Program-made: the position numbers and the translations under genes
Notes under the pieces: model-generated
What the model was told of the DNA's origin: nothing
The model's database searches: none
Seen by the model: only the letters and a program-made list of their open reading frames with translations
Source of the DNA: SG-bin7 sp964498095
Lineage (GTDB): Bacteria; Bdellovibrionota; Bdellovibrionia; Bdellovibrionales; SG-bin7
Assembly (NCBI GenBank): GCA_964498095.1
Contig: CAZCFY010000016.1
Coordinates: forward strand, 1 to 64,000
Length of the DNA stretch: 64,000 nt
Direction of reading: 5' to 3'
Shown: positions 7,188 to 14,988 of the stretch, one piece after another
How the letters are laid out: each line of letters starts with the position of its first letter
How positions within the stretch are numbered: the first letter of the stretch is position 1

Positions 7188-7188
7188 G

Positions 7189-7214
7189 ATCCGCCAAAAT
7201 ATAGCGGATTCTTT
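7189..7214 (+). terminator. Weak terminator-like hairpin after the ORF6N gene
   Basis: ATCCGC (7189-7194) pairs with GCGGAT (7204-7209) and is followed by TCTTTT. The stem is only six pairs, so efficiency is doubtful. Confidence 0.4.
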
Positions 7215-7367
7215 TGGCAGTGCATGCGCATTAGTACATTTCAGCAAAACACTTGCTTTATGGCACGAATATCGCAAGTACTCCTTCGCTGGCAACTTAG
7301 TCGTATTTAATAATAACTCGCCGTCGAAAGTATAGACACGGGGGCGAAATTTGTAAGGACTGTAACT

Positions 7368-7766
7368 ATGAAACTTATAGTATTTACTTTCATTCTGTCG
7401 CTCGTGACTAGTATGGCATATGCCGAAAACACCATCTTCGATGTAGCTTTTAAAAATATTAAAGTCACTTTTCAGTCTATTCAGGGTGTAGAAAGCAGCC
7501 TGGGTGAATTGCTTTTGGTCACTGGTCGGGGCGAAATCTCTTACGAAGAAAACTCCGTGCAGCGCCATAGCGGACAGATATCAATGCAAATATATATACC
7601 TCAATTTTGCAAAGAAGATGTCATCGCGGCAATGACGAACAAAGATGTTCGCTTTGCAGTTAAAGGCAGGGTTCAGAACGGTAGTTACAGAGCAATTTGG
7701 ATGCAAAAAAACACTGATTTTTCTTGCGCGCTCTTAACCCCGTATTCGCCTCGCTCTGACCGTTAG
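7368..7766 (+). CDS. Exported hypothetical protein
   Basis: 132 aa with a typical signal peptide (MKLIVFTFILSLVTSMAYA, cleavage before Glu20). Start is ATG 7368 with AAGGA eight bases upstream. The mature part is short, beta-rich in character, with two cysteines (in the PQFCKED and DFSCALL segments). I recognise no family. Its stop codon overlaps that of the convergent gene by four bases (7763-7766). Confidence 0.6.
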   Translation: MKLIVFTFILSLVTSMAYAENTIFDVAFKNIKVTFQSIQGVESSLGELLLVTGRGEISYEENSVQRHSGQISMQIYIPQFCKEDVIAAMTNKDVRFAVKGRVQNGSYRAIWMQKNTDFSCALLTPYSPRSDR

Positions 7767-8062
7767 GGACACTTAATATTTACGGCATCCCGGTAGTCGT
7801 CGGAGCAATCGACTTCGAAACGCTGGGAGGGACTAAACTTAGAACACATGCCTGACTCAACGGTACACTTGACTCCGCGACTGGTCACAATCCGGTCACC
7901 AAAGCTCAAAGCGCATCGCGGATTAAAATAAAATCTTTCGCCACTGACGAAAACGACCACGTCCATAGTTTCAGTGGTCAGACAGGCATCAGCGTCGTGT
8001 TCGATGACCACCGATGCCGACGCTAAGCTGGAAAAGAAAAACAAAAATATCAGATTTTTCAT
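7763..8062 (-). CDS. Small exported Cys-containing protein
   Basis: 99 aa from the ATG at 8060-8062, chosen because it begins a clear signal peptide (MKNLIFLFFFSSLASA) and has AAGGGTG upstream; an upstream in-frame start would only add non-hydrophobic residues in front of it. The mature ~83 aa contain six cysteines, which suggests disulfide bonds in the periplasm. No family recognised. It follows the ECF sigma gene by 17 bases on the same strand and may be co-transcribed with it. Confidence 0.65.
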   Translation of the reverse strand: MKNLIFLFFFSSLASASVVIEHDADACLTTETMDVVVFVSGERFYFNPRCALSFGDRIVTSRGVKCTVESGMCSKFSPSQRFEVDCSDDYRDAVNIKCP

Positions 8063-8079
8063 AATGCACCCTTCGATTC

Positions 8080-8664
8080 TCATTTTTTTGCCTTCTGACA
8101 ACTACAATCCAAACACCCATGTTTAGTACACGACCCACACGCTCGCTCTAAACTCTTCTTTAAGGCGGCCCGCGCGCGATGGAGCCTGACACTTAAATTA
8201 TTTTCGCTGACTTTTAATTTCTTAGCGGTTTCCTTAATTGATTTTTGCGACAGATCTATTGAGTCAATAACATCGGCGTATTCCTGGCGCAGAGTGGGAA
8301 GTAACTCTTTTAAACACTGACAGATAACCGCTTCCAATTCGTCGGATTGACTTTCAACGGAGGCCGCAAACTCTTGGTACTTCTTTTCTTCCGCGGCCCG
8401 ACTACGATAGTGATCAATAATAGTATTTTTTAAAATCTTATAAAGAATTGGTACTAGTGATTCCTTTTCCAGAGATGATTTACTTTCAATAGCCTTGCGG
8501 ATACTCGTTTGCAAAAGATCTTCCACGACAGCGTCATCGTTAATATGTTTTTTTAAGTACTTTTGGAATTTCCTATGGTTTTCAACTAATAGGCGCACCA
8601 GGTCCTCATTTAAGGGATTAAGTGCTTCGTCGTTTTTTGCCCCAGTTTTGGCGTCCGCGTTCAT
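8080..8664 (-). CDS. ECF sigma factor with Cys-rich C terminus (CorE-like)
   Basis: The 194-aa protein has a sigma-70 region 2 (about 21-90) and a region 4 HTH (SIKETAKKLKVSENNLSVRLHRARAALKK, about 142-170, here given as two adjoining parts: SIKETAKKLKVSENN and LSVRLHRARAALKK). A CQC pair (Cys115, Cys117) lies in the linker, and the C terminus ends in a metal-type cluster, Cys176, Cys179, His182, Cys184, Cys187, Cys189. A linker CxC plus a C-terminal Cys-rich domain is the arrangement of copper-responsive CorE-type sigma factors, which sense metal directly without an anti-sigma. It is divergent from a CopA-type ATPase gene across a 109-bp gap, and no anti-sigma gene is adjacent. Confidence 0.85.
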   Translation of the reverse strand: MNADAKTGAKNDEALNPLNEDLVRLLVENHRKFQKYLKKHINDDAVVEDLLQTSIRKAIESKSSLEKESLVPILYKILKNTIIDHYRSRAAEEKKYQEFAASVESQSDELEAVICQCLKELLPTLRQEYADVIDSIDLSQKSIKETAKKLKVSENNLSVRLHRARAALKKSLERACGSCTKHGCLDCSCQKAKK

Positions 8665-8773
8665 ATGTGAGACCCTGATTATGGCACGAAATTTCCTTAT
8701 ATTTCAATAACGTAGAAGTTTAAGTGTAAGATTTGGGTCCCCTTAACGTCTTAAATGGTAAAGGGAGTAAAAA

Positions 8774-11110
8774 ATGAAACATACACACGCACACGCACAT
8801 CAATATCATGAACACAATCAGGCAACAGTTAAAGACCCCGTCTGCGGAATGGATGTCGATCCTCATAACGCTAAAGGGCAAGTCAGCCACCAAGGTCGAG
8901 ATTATTATTTTTGCTCAAAGAGTTGTGAAACAAAATTTAAGAACGATCCGAGCAAATATATTGATAAAGATTCACCCGCCTTGCCTGATAAACCATCGCA
9001 AAGTAATGCCATCTACACCTGCCCCATGCACCCGGAGATTAAGCAAGTGGGGCCGGGTGATTGCCCAATTTGCGGAATGGCCCTAGAACCGCTAGAAGTC
9101 AGTGCCGAAGAAGAAACAAATCCTGAGCTCGTCGATTTTACTAAAAGACTAAAGTGGGCCACACTTTTTACACTGCCACTTTTATTTCTGGCAATGAGTG
9201 AAATGATTAGTTCAACCCTAGGACAAGGGAATTACTTTAATTGGATTCAATTGCTTTTAGCCTCGCCCGTGGTTCTTTGGGCGGGCTTTCCATTTTTTGT
9301 TCGCGGCTGGAAATCGATAAAAAATCGCAGTCCAAATATGTTTACACTCATCGCTCTTGGCACCGGTGTCGCATACGCGTTTAGTGTCATCGCAACCTTG
9401 TTGCCAGAAATATTTCCTGCGGGTTTTCGCACGCACGCGGGTCACGTTGGCGTGTACTTTGAGGCCGCGGCCGTTATCGTAACTTTAGTTTTACTTGGAC
9501 AAGTTTTAGAACTGAAAGCGCGTAGCCGCACAAGTCTGGCTATCAAATCCCTCCTTAATCTTGCGCCAAAGTTTGCGCGCGTCTTGCGCCCGGATGGCAG
9601 CGAAGAGGATATCGACGTTCGGCACGTACATATCGGTGATCATTTACGCGTTAGACCCGGTGAACAAATACCCGTGGATGGAACTATTATTTCTGGAAAA
9701 AGTTCACTTGATGAATCTATGCTTACGGGTGAATCTATTCCGGTAGAAAAAAACGTTGGCGACAAAGTAAGTGCGGGCACTACCAATCAAACCGGTGGTT
9801 TTGTGATGGAGGCCCAACGTGTAGGTAAAGACACAATGCTTGCCCGCATCGTGCAGATGGTTAGCGAAGCGCAAAGAAGTAAAGCACCGATCCAGGGCCT
9901 GGCTGACCGCGTGGCCTATTATTTTGTACCCATTGTTGTGGGCATTGCGCTTTTAACTGCGATCGTGTGGGCAATTTTTGGTCCCGTTCCATCACTGACT
10001 TACGCATTGGTGAATGCCGTCGCCGTTTTGATTATTGCGTGTCCCTGTGCTTTGGGACTGGCCACACCAATGTCAATTATGGTGGGTATAGGCCGTGGCG
10101 CGCAAGCGGGACTACTAATTAAGAACGCTGAGGCTTTGGAGAAACTAGAAAAAGTAGATACGTTGGTTTTGGATAAAACGGGAACTCTTACCGAGGGTAA
10201 ACCAAAACTTATGACACTCAAAACAACATCGAATTATAGTGAAGAGGACATTTTAAAGTTCGCCGCCTCCCTTGAAAGAGGCAGCGAGCATCCCCTTGCT
10301 TTAGCTGTAATAAATGGAGCGAAACAAAAAAATATTTCGTTAGTCGATGTTACCGGCTTTCATTCCATTACCGGCCAGGGGATTTCCGGCGAAATTGAAA
10401 ACAAAAAAGTCTTGCTTGGAAATCAGAAATTACTTCTCGCAAACAGGATTGATACTAAAGAGTTAGATCTTGAAGCCGCCAAATTACGCGAAGAAGGCCA
10501 GACCGTGCTTTATCTTGCAGTTGGGAATGCGGCGGCGGGTTTATTGGGGGTCGCCGACCCTATTAAAGAGTCAACAAGCCAAGCCATTAGAGACTTAAAA
10601 GAAAGTGGTCTTCGCCTTGTGGTTTTAACCGGGGATCACAGAGTTACGGCGCTAGCTATTTCTAGACAACTTGGCATCGAGGAAGTGTTTGCCGAAATTT
10701 CTCCGGATAAGAAAAGTGAAATGGTTAAAAATTTGCAATCCCAAGGTCGAATTGTGGCCATGGCCGGCGATGGCGTTAACGATGCGCCCGCGCTAGCGCA
10801 AGCCGATGTCGGAATTGCGATGGGGTCAGGAACAGACATCGCGATGCAAAGTGCCGACATTACTTTACTGCATGGGGACTTGCGGGGAATTGTTCGCGCC
10901 CGGGTTTTGAGTCATAAAACTTTAAAAAATATTCGCGAGAATTTATTTTTTGCATTCTTTTATAATGTTCTGGGCATCCCTCTCGCTGCGGGCTTGCTTT
11001 ATCCATTTTTTGGCTTACTACTCAGTCCCATGATCGCCAGCGTGGCCATGAGTTTAAGTTCCGTATCCGTTGTTGCCAATGCCTTAAGACTTAGGATGAT
11101 AAAATTATGA
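8774..11110 (+). CDS. copA: Copper-translocating P1B-type ATPase
   Basis: 778 aa with every hallmark of a CopA/SilP-type pump: His-rich N terminus (residues 3-14), a YHS domain with CGM at 24-26 (about 18-64), a heavy-metal-binding YTCPMHPEI...CPICGM domain at 81-102, TGES at 318-321, the intramembrane CPC at 423-425, phosphorylated Asp467 in DKTGT, SEHP near 505, and GDGVNDAP near 670. It exports Cu(I), or Ag(I), from the cytoplasm using ATP. It lacks the ferredoxin-like GMTCAxC domains of E. coli CopA and uses the YHS/HMBD type instead. AAAGGGAG precedes the ATG. The divergent sigma factor is the likely regulator. Confidence 0.93.
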   Translation: MKHTHAHAHQYHEHNQATVKDPVCGMDVDPHNAKGQVSHQGRDYYFCSKSCETKFKNDPSKYIDKDSPALPDKPSQSNAIYTCPMHPEIKQVGPGDCPICGMALEPLEVSAEEETNPELVDFTKRLKWATLFTLPLLFLAMSEMISSTLGQGNYFNWIQLLLASPVVLWAGFPFFVRGWKSIKNRSPNMFTLIALGTGVAYAFSVIATLLPEIFPAGFRTHAGHVGVYFEAAAVIVTLVLLGQVLELKARSRTSLAIKSLLNLAPKFARVLRPDGSEEDIDVRHVHIGDHLRVRPGEQIPVDGTIISGKSSLDESMLTGESIPVEKNVGDKVSAGTTNQTGGFVMEAQRVGKDTMLARIVQMVSEAQRSKAPIQGLADRVAYYFVPIVVGIALLTAIVWAIFGPVPSLTYALVNAVAVLIIACPCALGLATPMSIMVGIGRGAQAGLLIKNAEALEKLEKVDTLVLDKTGTLTEGKPKLMTLKTTSNYSEEDILKFAASLERGSEHPLALAVINGAKQKNISLVDVTGFHSITGQGISGEIENKKVLLGNQKLLLANRIDTKELDLEAAKLREEGQTVLYLAVGNAAAGLLGVADPIKESTSQAIRDLKESGLRLVVLTGDHRVTALAISRQLGIEEVFAEISPDKKSEMVKNLQSQGRIVAMAGDGVNDAPALAQADVGIAMGSGTDIAMQSADITLLHGDLRGIVRARVLSHKTLKNIRENLFFAFFYNVLGIPLAAGLLYPFFGLLLSPMIASVAMSLSSVSVVANALRLRMIKL

Positions 11111-11155
11111 TAGCCGAGGGTGGCTTGCGTTTAGGAGCTACTATGCTTCGAGCGC

Positions 11156-11842
11156 TTAACGATAAAAACTTAAAACCGCGAAGTAATGAAAGCCATAGCC
11201 GAGGGTGACCATGATATGCCAGAGTTCGTGGAAGCCAAAAATATTTTCAAATAAGCGGGGGCGTTTGGTCGCGTAAATAATTGCCCCGACGCTGTAACTC
11301 ACACCACCGGCAATTAGCAAAATTAATGCGACTGCAGAGAGATTATGAATCATTTCTTCGATGCGAAAAACGATCAGCCACCCCATGGCCAGAAAAATAC
11401 CTGTATAAATAAAACGGTGCTGCGCCCACTTCGGCAGCCGCGTTTTGTAATGCGTGTAAATTACTCCGAAAAGCGCAATGGACCAAACGGCGATCATTAA
11501 AATAATGGACCACGGTTTTGTGACACCATTGACCAAAAATACCGTGTAGGAGCCAGCGATAAAAAAATAAATCGAAAAGTGATCAATGTTTTTTAGCCAC
11601 TTTTTAAACTCGGGCCCAATCTGAAATCCATCGCTAAGGACATGATAAACGGTGCTCGCCGCGAAAACCAAAACCGAGGTTACGCCAAAAACAAGACACG
11701 CCCACAAATGGATGGAATTAAATCCCGAAGAGGACAACCGAATTAAAACCGCGGCACCAATGACGGCCAGGATACACGCCACAAAATGAATTTGCGCGGC
11801 GATTGTTTTTTTAAAAATTTGCGGATGACGTGGCATGGGCAT
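11156..11842 (-). CDS. Haemolysin III / PAQR-family membrane protein
   Basis: 228 aa from the ATG at 11840-11842, with seven predicted hydrophobic segments. The PAQR/HlyIII residues are visible: a Ser-x-x-x-His in STVYHVLSD near 82-90, Asp-His in NIDHFSIYFF near 106-115, and the His-x-x-x-His of FGFHELWHIMV near the C terminus; these bind a metal ion in the family's presumed hydrolase site. Bacterial members (such as YqfA) are inner-membrane proteins linked to membrane-lipid homeostasis rather than true toxins. It converges on copA with a 45-bp gap that shows no clear terminator. Confidence 0.88.
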   Translation of the reverse strand: MPMPRHPQIFKKTIAAQIHFVACILAVIGAAVLIRLSSSGFNSIHLWACLVFGVTSVLVFAASTVYHVLSDGFQIGPEFKKWLKNIDHFSIYFFIAGSYTVFLVNGVTKPWSIILMIAVWSIALFGVIYTHYKTRLPKWAQHRFIYTGIFLAMGWLIVFRIEEMIHNLSAVALILLIAGGVSYSVGAIIYATKRPRLFENIFGFHELWHIMVTLGYGFHYFAVLSFYR

Positions 11843-11910
11843 CAAATTACCAGGCCCGGGTTAAAAAAGCACGCGAAACCGGCGTGCCGCATAGTACTTT
11901 TCTTCCGGAC

Positions 11911-12861
11911 TTAGAATAGTTGCTTTACCGCTAGTACAATTCCACCTGTCGAGACGGCAGCATTATCTATCGTTTCGGTGGCTGATTTAAGCGAGGCACG
12001 GAGGGCCATGAAATGTACAAGAAAATCAATGCTCGTTGACTCGGTGATATTTGTCCCGATACCAATTTGCCCACCACTGCCGGGCGAAAAAGTAAAGGAA
12101 CTATTTTTTACATTTGGAATTACTAAACTGCCACCGCCAATTATATAAAACTTTGGCTGAACCCACTTCGCATTGAGAAACGCAAAAATAAAACTGATTT
12201 GCGGTTTTGGATCCGCAAAATCGCCGCTCGTGGCCGTGGAACTGTAACTTAAGCTATAACTTTTAATTTCGCGGGGGAATTCGTAACCAAGTCCGCCTTC
12301 GACCTCCCAGTTCGCTTGTCCTTTTGTGTGTAAGTAAACTGCGATTCCGGGCGCAGCGACGGTGTTGTTGGTTTCGGTATAGTTATATGTCGAGCCCGAA
12401 ACCGTGATATCGCCATTGATGGTAAGCTTATCGGCAAAACTATAAAACACACTCACACCGGGCCTTAAGTGAAGTTCGCTATCTTCATCGTCGTCGTCTT
12501 CTTCTTCGTCGTCAGTGGCATTGGCTTTGGCAGTGGCAGCAGCAGTGGCGGTGGCGGTGGGGGCCGCTGCGGTGCCGTTGACAACGGCCAGTGATTTTTC
12601 TAGCTCTTGATTAATTTTAAGTTCTTTTTGAAATTCACATTTGGCGGTACTGACGGTGGCAAATTTATCTTTGATGCTGACGATTTCTAAACTGCAGTTG
12701 CGGTCCTTAGAGGTGGCAAGAAGCTTATCGCCGACGCTTAAGGTTTTGTCATCCTTGATGTCGACTACGGCGAGCTCTTGATCGCCGATCATTTGTTTAA
12801 TTTTATAGGCGTGCGCCGAAAACGGCAGCATCATCAAAATAATCATTGCGAGCTTTTTCAT
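11911..12861 (-). CDS. Exported outer-membrane-barrel-like protein with acidic linker
   Basis: 316 aa with a signal peptide (MKKLAMIILMMLPFSAHA). Residues ~19-92 form a small domain with two cysteines; then an Ala/Thr repeat stretch and a DDEEEDDDDED acidic run near 116-128 form a flexible linker; the C-terminal ~185 residues alternate hydrophobic and polar residues and end in an aromatic (Phe), as outer-membrane beta barrels do. I do not recognise the family. Two-part layout suggests a periplasmic domain tethered to a barrel. Confidence 0.65.
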   Translation of the reverse strand: MKKLAMIILMMLPFSAHAYKIKQMIGDQELAVVDIKDDKTLSVGDKLLATSKDRNCSLEIVSIKDKFATVSTAKCEFQKELKINQELEKSLAVVNGTAAAPTATATAAATAKANATDDEEEDDDDEDSELHLRPGVSVFYSFADKLTINGDITVSGSTYNYTETNNTVAAPGIAVYLHTKGQANWEVEGGLGYEFPREIKSYSLSYSSTATSGDFADPKPQISFIFAFLNAKWVQPKFYIIGGGSLVIPNVKNSSFTFSPGSGGQIGIGTNITESTSIDFLVHFMALRASLKSATETIDNAAVSTGGIVLAVKQLF

Positions 12862-12959
12862 TGACTATCTCCTCGGTCTAAAAAAATAACCGCTTCTTTT
12901 TGGCAGCGCAAGCGAAATGCCAGTGCCTGCGATGGCGGTGGCGATGCGGGGTGATGGCA

Positions 12960-13059
12960 NNNNNNNNNNNNNNNNNNNNNNNNNNNNNNNNNNNNNNNNN
13001 NNNNNNNNNNNNNNNNNNNNNNNNNNNNNNNNNNNNNNNNNNNNNNNNNNNNNNNNNNN
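12960..13059. other. Scaffold gap of 100 N
   Basis: Exactly 100 unknown bases, the usual placeholder for a join of unknown length between contigs. Whatever lies in or across it cannot be read; the repeat directly to its right may be why assembly broke here. Confidence 0.98.
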
Positions 13060-13068
13060 CAAAAGTGA

Positions 13069-13126
13069 ATGTGGCCCCGGGCCATGTTCGAAGCAACATC
13101 AAATGATGTGGCCCCGGGCCATGTTC
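13069..13126. repeat. Two copies of a TGGCCCCGGGCCA palindrome
   Basis: TGTGGCCCCGGGCCATGTTC occurs at 13070-13089 and 13107-13126, each with a preceding A. The palindromic core resembles in style the TGTCCCGGGACA elements elsewhere in the window. The second copy overlaps the stop codon of the YCII gene. They abut the assembly gap. Confidence 0.75.
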
Positions 13127-13478
13127 AGCGCATCTCCGGCATAGGCAAGCATTCCATGATTTCCACGGCGTCGCCGGGAAAAATGGTAAAGTGGGGATGA
13201 TTTAAAAACAATTTGGCGGCAGCTTCGTGATCGGGAGCTTCGATAATTGTGTACGCGGCCATTTGATTTTTGATGTCAGAAATTCCGCGCGGATCAATTT
13301 TTTTGGTTTTACCTAGAGGTGCACCGTGGGAAATAATAGATTTTTCGTGAGTCTTGCCCCAGTCTTGCCAAGCGCGCATACCCGCTTGTTCGCGCTCTTT
13401 TTTTGTCTTCTCATCAAGCGCTTTCCAGGCATTCATTCTTTCCGGAGTTCCTGTGTAAATTGCTAAAAATTGCTTCAT
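13125..13478 (-). CDS. YCII-related (DGPF-like) protein
   Basis: 117 aa from the ATG at 13476-13478, which follows GGAGGG; a longer in-frame start exists but lacks support. The protein opens MKQFLAIYTGTPE and has a central AAYTIIEAPDHEAAAKLFLNHPHF segment, split here as AAYTIIEAPDHEAA and AKLFLNHPHF, followed by a short strand ending VEIMECLPM. This is the ferredoxin-like alpha/beta fold of YCII proteins, usually small cytoplasmic proteins of uncertain enzymology. The family is often next to ECF sigma factors; none is adjacent here, though a contig join intervenes. Confidence 0.75.
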   Translation of the reverse strand: MKQFLAIYTGTPERMNAWKALDEKTKKEREQAGMRAWQDWGKTHEKSIISHGAPLGKTKKIDPRGISDIKNQMAAYTIIEAPDHEAAAKLFLNHPHFTIFPGDAVEIMECLPMPEMR

Positions 13479-13548
13479 AAATCCCTCCACAGAAATAATT
13501 TGATACCGTCTACGGGATGAGAGCAAATCAAATTAGCTTGGCAATTAA

Positions 13549-13576
13549 CGCGCGCGCTCCTGTCCCGGGACATGTA
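13549..13576. repeat. TGTCCCGGGACA element
   Basis: ACGCGCGCGCTCC followed by TGTCCCGGGACA (13561-13572) and TG. Read on the minus strand this matches the start of copy A near 683-708. It lies between the divergent YCII and hydrolase genes. Confidence 0.65.
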
Positions 13577-13697
13577 AGTCGCCATTTAGTTCTGCCATTT
13601 TGTCATGGCCTCCAAGGTGATCTCGCTTAAATTCATTTTCACGGCAAAGTCCGCAAGGCACACCGGTTGCAGCTCCCAACTCCAAGGGGAAATCAAT

Positions 13698-14939
13698 ATG
13701 CAGTCCACACAATCACACAACCAACAATCGCCCAACCAACAATCGCAACGCCAACAATCACATAACCAACAGCCGCCAAGCCAAAAAAATCATCAAGTGC
13801 CCAGTCCGCTTAAACAACTTCTCGAAAAGTATGTTCGGCCTGACAACCCTGGCCTTCTGGCCCTTACCCATCACAAAAACAATACGCTCATCGAAACCGT
13901 GGGCCATCTTTCTGCCGAAAAAACGACGCCGTTAACCCCTGACACAATTTTTCGTTTAGCGTCGATGACAAAACCCATCACTGCGGCGGCGGCGATGATT
14001 TTGGTGCAAGAAAAAACCATCGCGCTGGACACTCCGATCGACAAATACATTCCGGAACTTTCTAACCGCAAAGTTTTGCGCACCATCAACAGTGAGCTTA
14101 ACGACACTGTCCCCGCCCAACGTGCGATCACTGTGCGCGACTTATTTACGAATACGGCGGGAATTGGTGAGCTAATTTTCGTGGCGCCCACATGCCCTTT
14201 GCAGCAAGCGATTTTTCAAAATCAATTACCCCTGGCGGGGGCGTGGATATTTCCGGCAAGCATGGATGAATTTCTGAAGCGTCTCGGCGCGCTGCCGCTA
14301 GCGGCGCAGCCGGGGGAACGTTGGCTTTATCATATGAGTAGTGAGATTCTTGGTTGCTTGATCGCCAGAGTCACCGGCAAAACTTTAGAAACTTTTATGC
14401 GCGAGCGAATTTTTTTGCCCTTAGGAATGGTCGACACGGATTTTTATGTTCCTGCCGCTAAACACCATCGCCTGCCAGTCTGTTATGGCACTGCTTATCC
14501 GTCTAACGAAATCACTGTGCTTGATCCCGTGGATGGAGTGGTTGCACGTCCACCACTTTTCGAATCTGGCGCTGGAGGATTGGTGTCGACAGCGAAAGAT
14601 CTTCTCGAATTTTCTTTGATGATGCTCGGCCGTGGCCGCACGCAAATTTTATCATCTGAAACCGTTAAGATGATGACTCGTGATTGGATACCGGCGGAAG
14701 TGAAAGCGCGTTCACCATTTTTTAAAGACTTTTGGGCAACCCACTCTTGGGGCCTTGGACTTGGCGTCACCCTCGGCAAAACCCGCGGACATGCCGCGCG
14801 TTGCTTTGGGTGGGACGGCGCCTTTGGAACTTCGTGGTGGATTGATCCGGCGGAGGATTTTGTCGGTATGATAATGTGCCAGCGCCGGCCCGACGCCTTA
14901 GGTTTTGCTCCCTGGGCCGAGGAGTTTTGGAAAAGGTAA
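13698..14939 (+). CDS. Serine beta-lactamase-like hydrolase (class C / esterase family)
   Basis: 413 aa from the ATG at 13698, which has AAGGGGA upstream; an earlier in-frame start would add 31 residues without a better site. Residues ~4-33 are Gln/Asn/Ser-rich and encoded by an imperfect ACCAACAATCG-type repeat. The catalytic S-x-x-K is Ser89-Met-Thr-Lys92 in FRLASMTKPI, and the second Tyr motif is Tyr211 in WLYHMSSEILG. This family includes penicillin-binding-protein-like esterases and D-aminopeptidases as well as beta-lactamases. No convincing signal peptide is seen, so an intracellular esterase is more likely than an antibiotic-resistance enzyme. Its TAA lies inside a perfect palindrome. 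Confidence 0.85.
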   Translation: MQSTQSHNQQSPNQQSQRQQSHNQQPPSQKNHQVPSPLKQLLEKYVRPDNPGLLALTHHKNNTLIETVGHLSAEKTTPLTPDTIFRLASMTKPITAAAAMILVQEKTIALDTPIDKYIPELSNRKVLRTINSELNDTVPAQRAITVRDLFTNTAGIGELIFVAPTCPLQQAIFQNQLPLAGAWIFPASMDEFLKRLGALPLAAQPGERWLYHMSSEILGCLIARVTGKTLETFMRERIFLPLGMVDTDFYVPAAKHHRLPVCYGTAYPSNEITVLDPVDGVVARPPLFESGAGGLVSTAKDLLEFSLMMLGRGRTQILSSETVKMMTRDWIPAEVKARSPFFKDFWATHSWGLGLGVTLGKTRGHAARCFGWDGAFGTSWWIDPAEDFVGMIMCQRRPDALGFAPWAEEFWKR

Positions 14940-14988
14940 CAGTTCCCTTTCCTCGATGCTTAGCATCGAGGAAAGGGAACTGTTACCT
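14934..14988. repeat. Perfect 26-bp palindrome spanning two convergent stops
   Basis: Arms 14934-14959 and 14963-14988 are perfect reverse complements around TTA. Each arm begins AGGTAACAG read inward, so it supplies the same Arg-stop (AGG TAA) ending to the hydrolase gene on the plus strand and the kinase gene on the minus strand. No U-run is present. The arm sequence GGAAAGGGAACTGTTACCTA also occurs at 712-731. Confidence 0.9.

Noticed and set aside
7261..7276. Sigma-54-like TGGCACG-N4-TCGC before the gene at 7368
   Set aside because: Spacing fits but the -12 element has TCGC instead of TTGC, and no enhancer-binding protein gene is near. TGGCACGA also occurs near 108 and 8686 without proper spacing.
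13698..14939. Antibiotic-resistance class C beta-lactamase
   Set aside because: SxxK is present but no signal peptide is visible and the second Tyr motif is atypical; esterase/peptidase members of the family fit at least as well.
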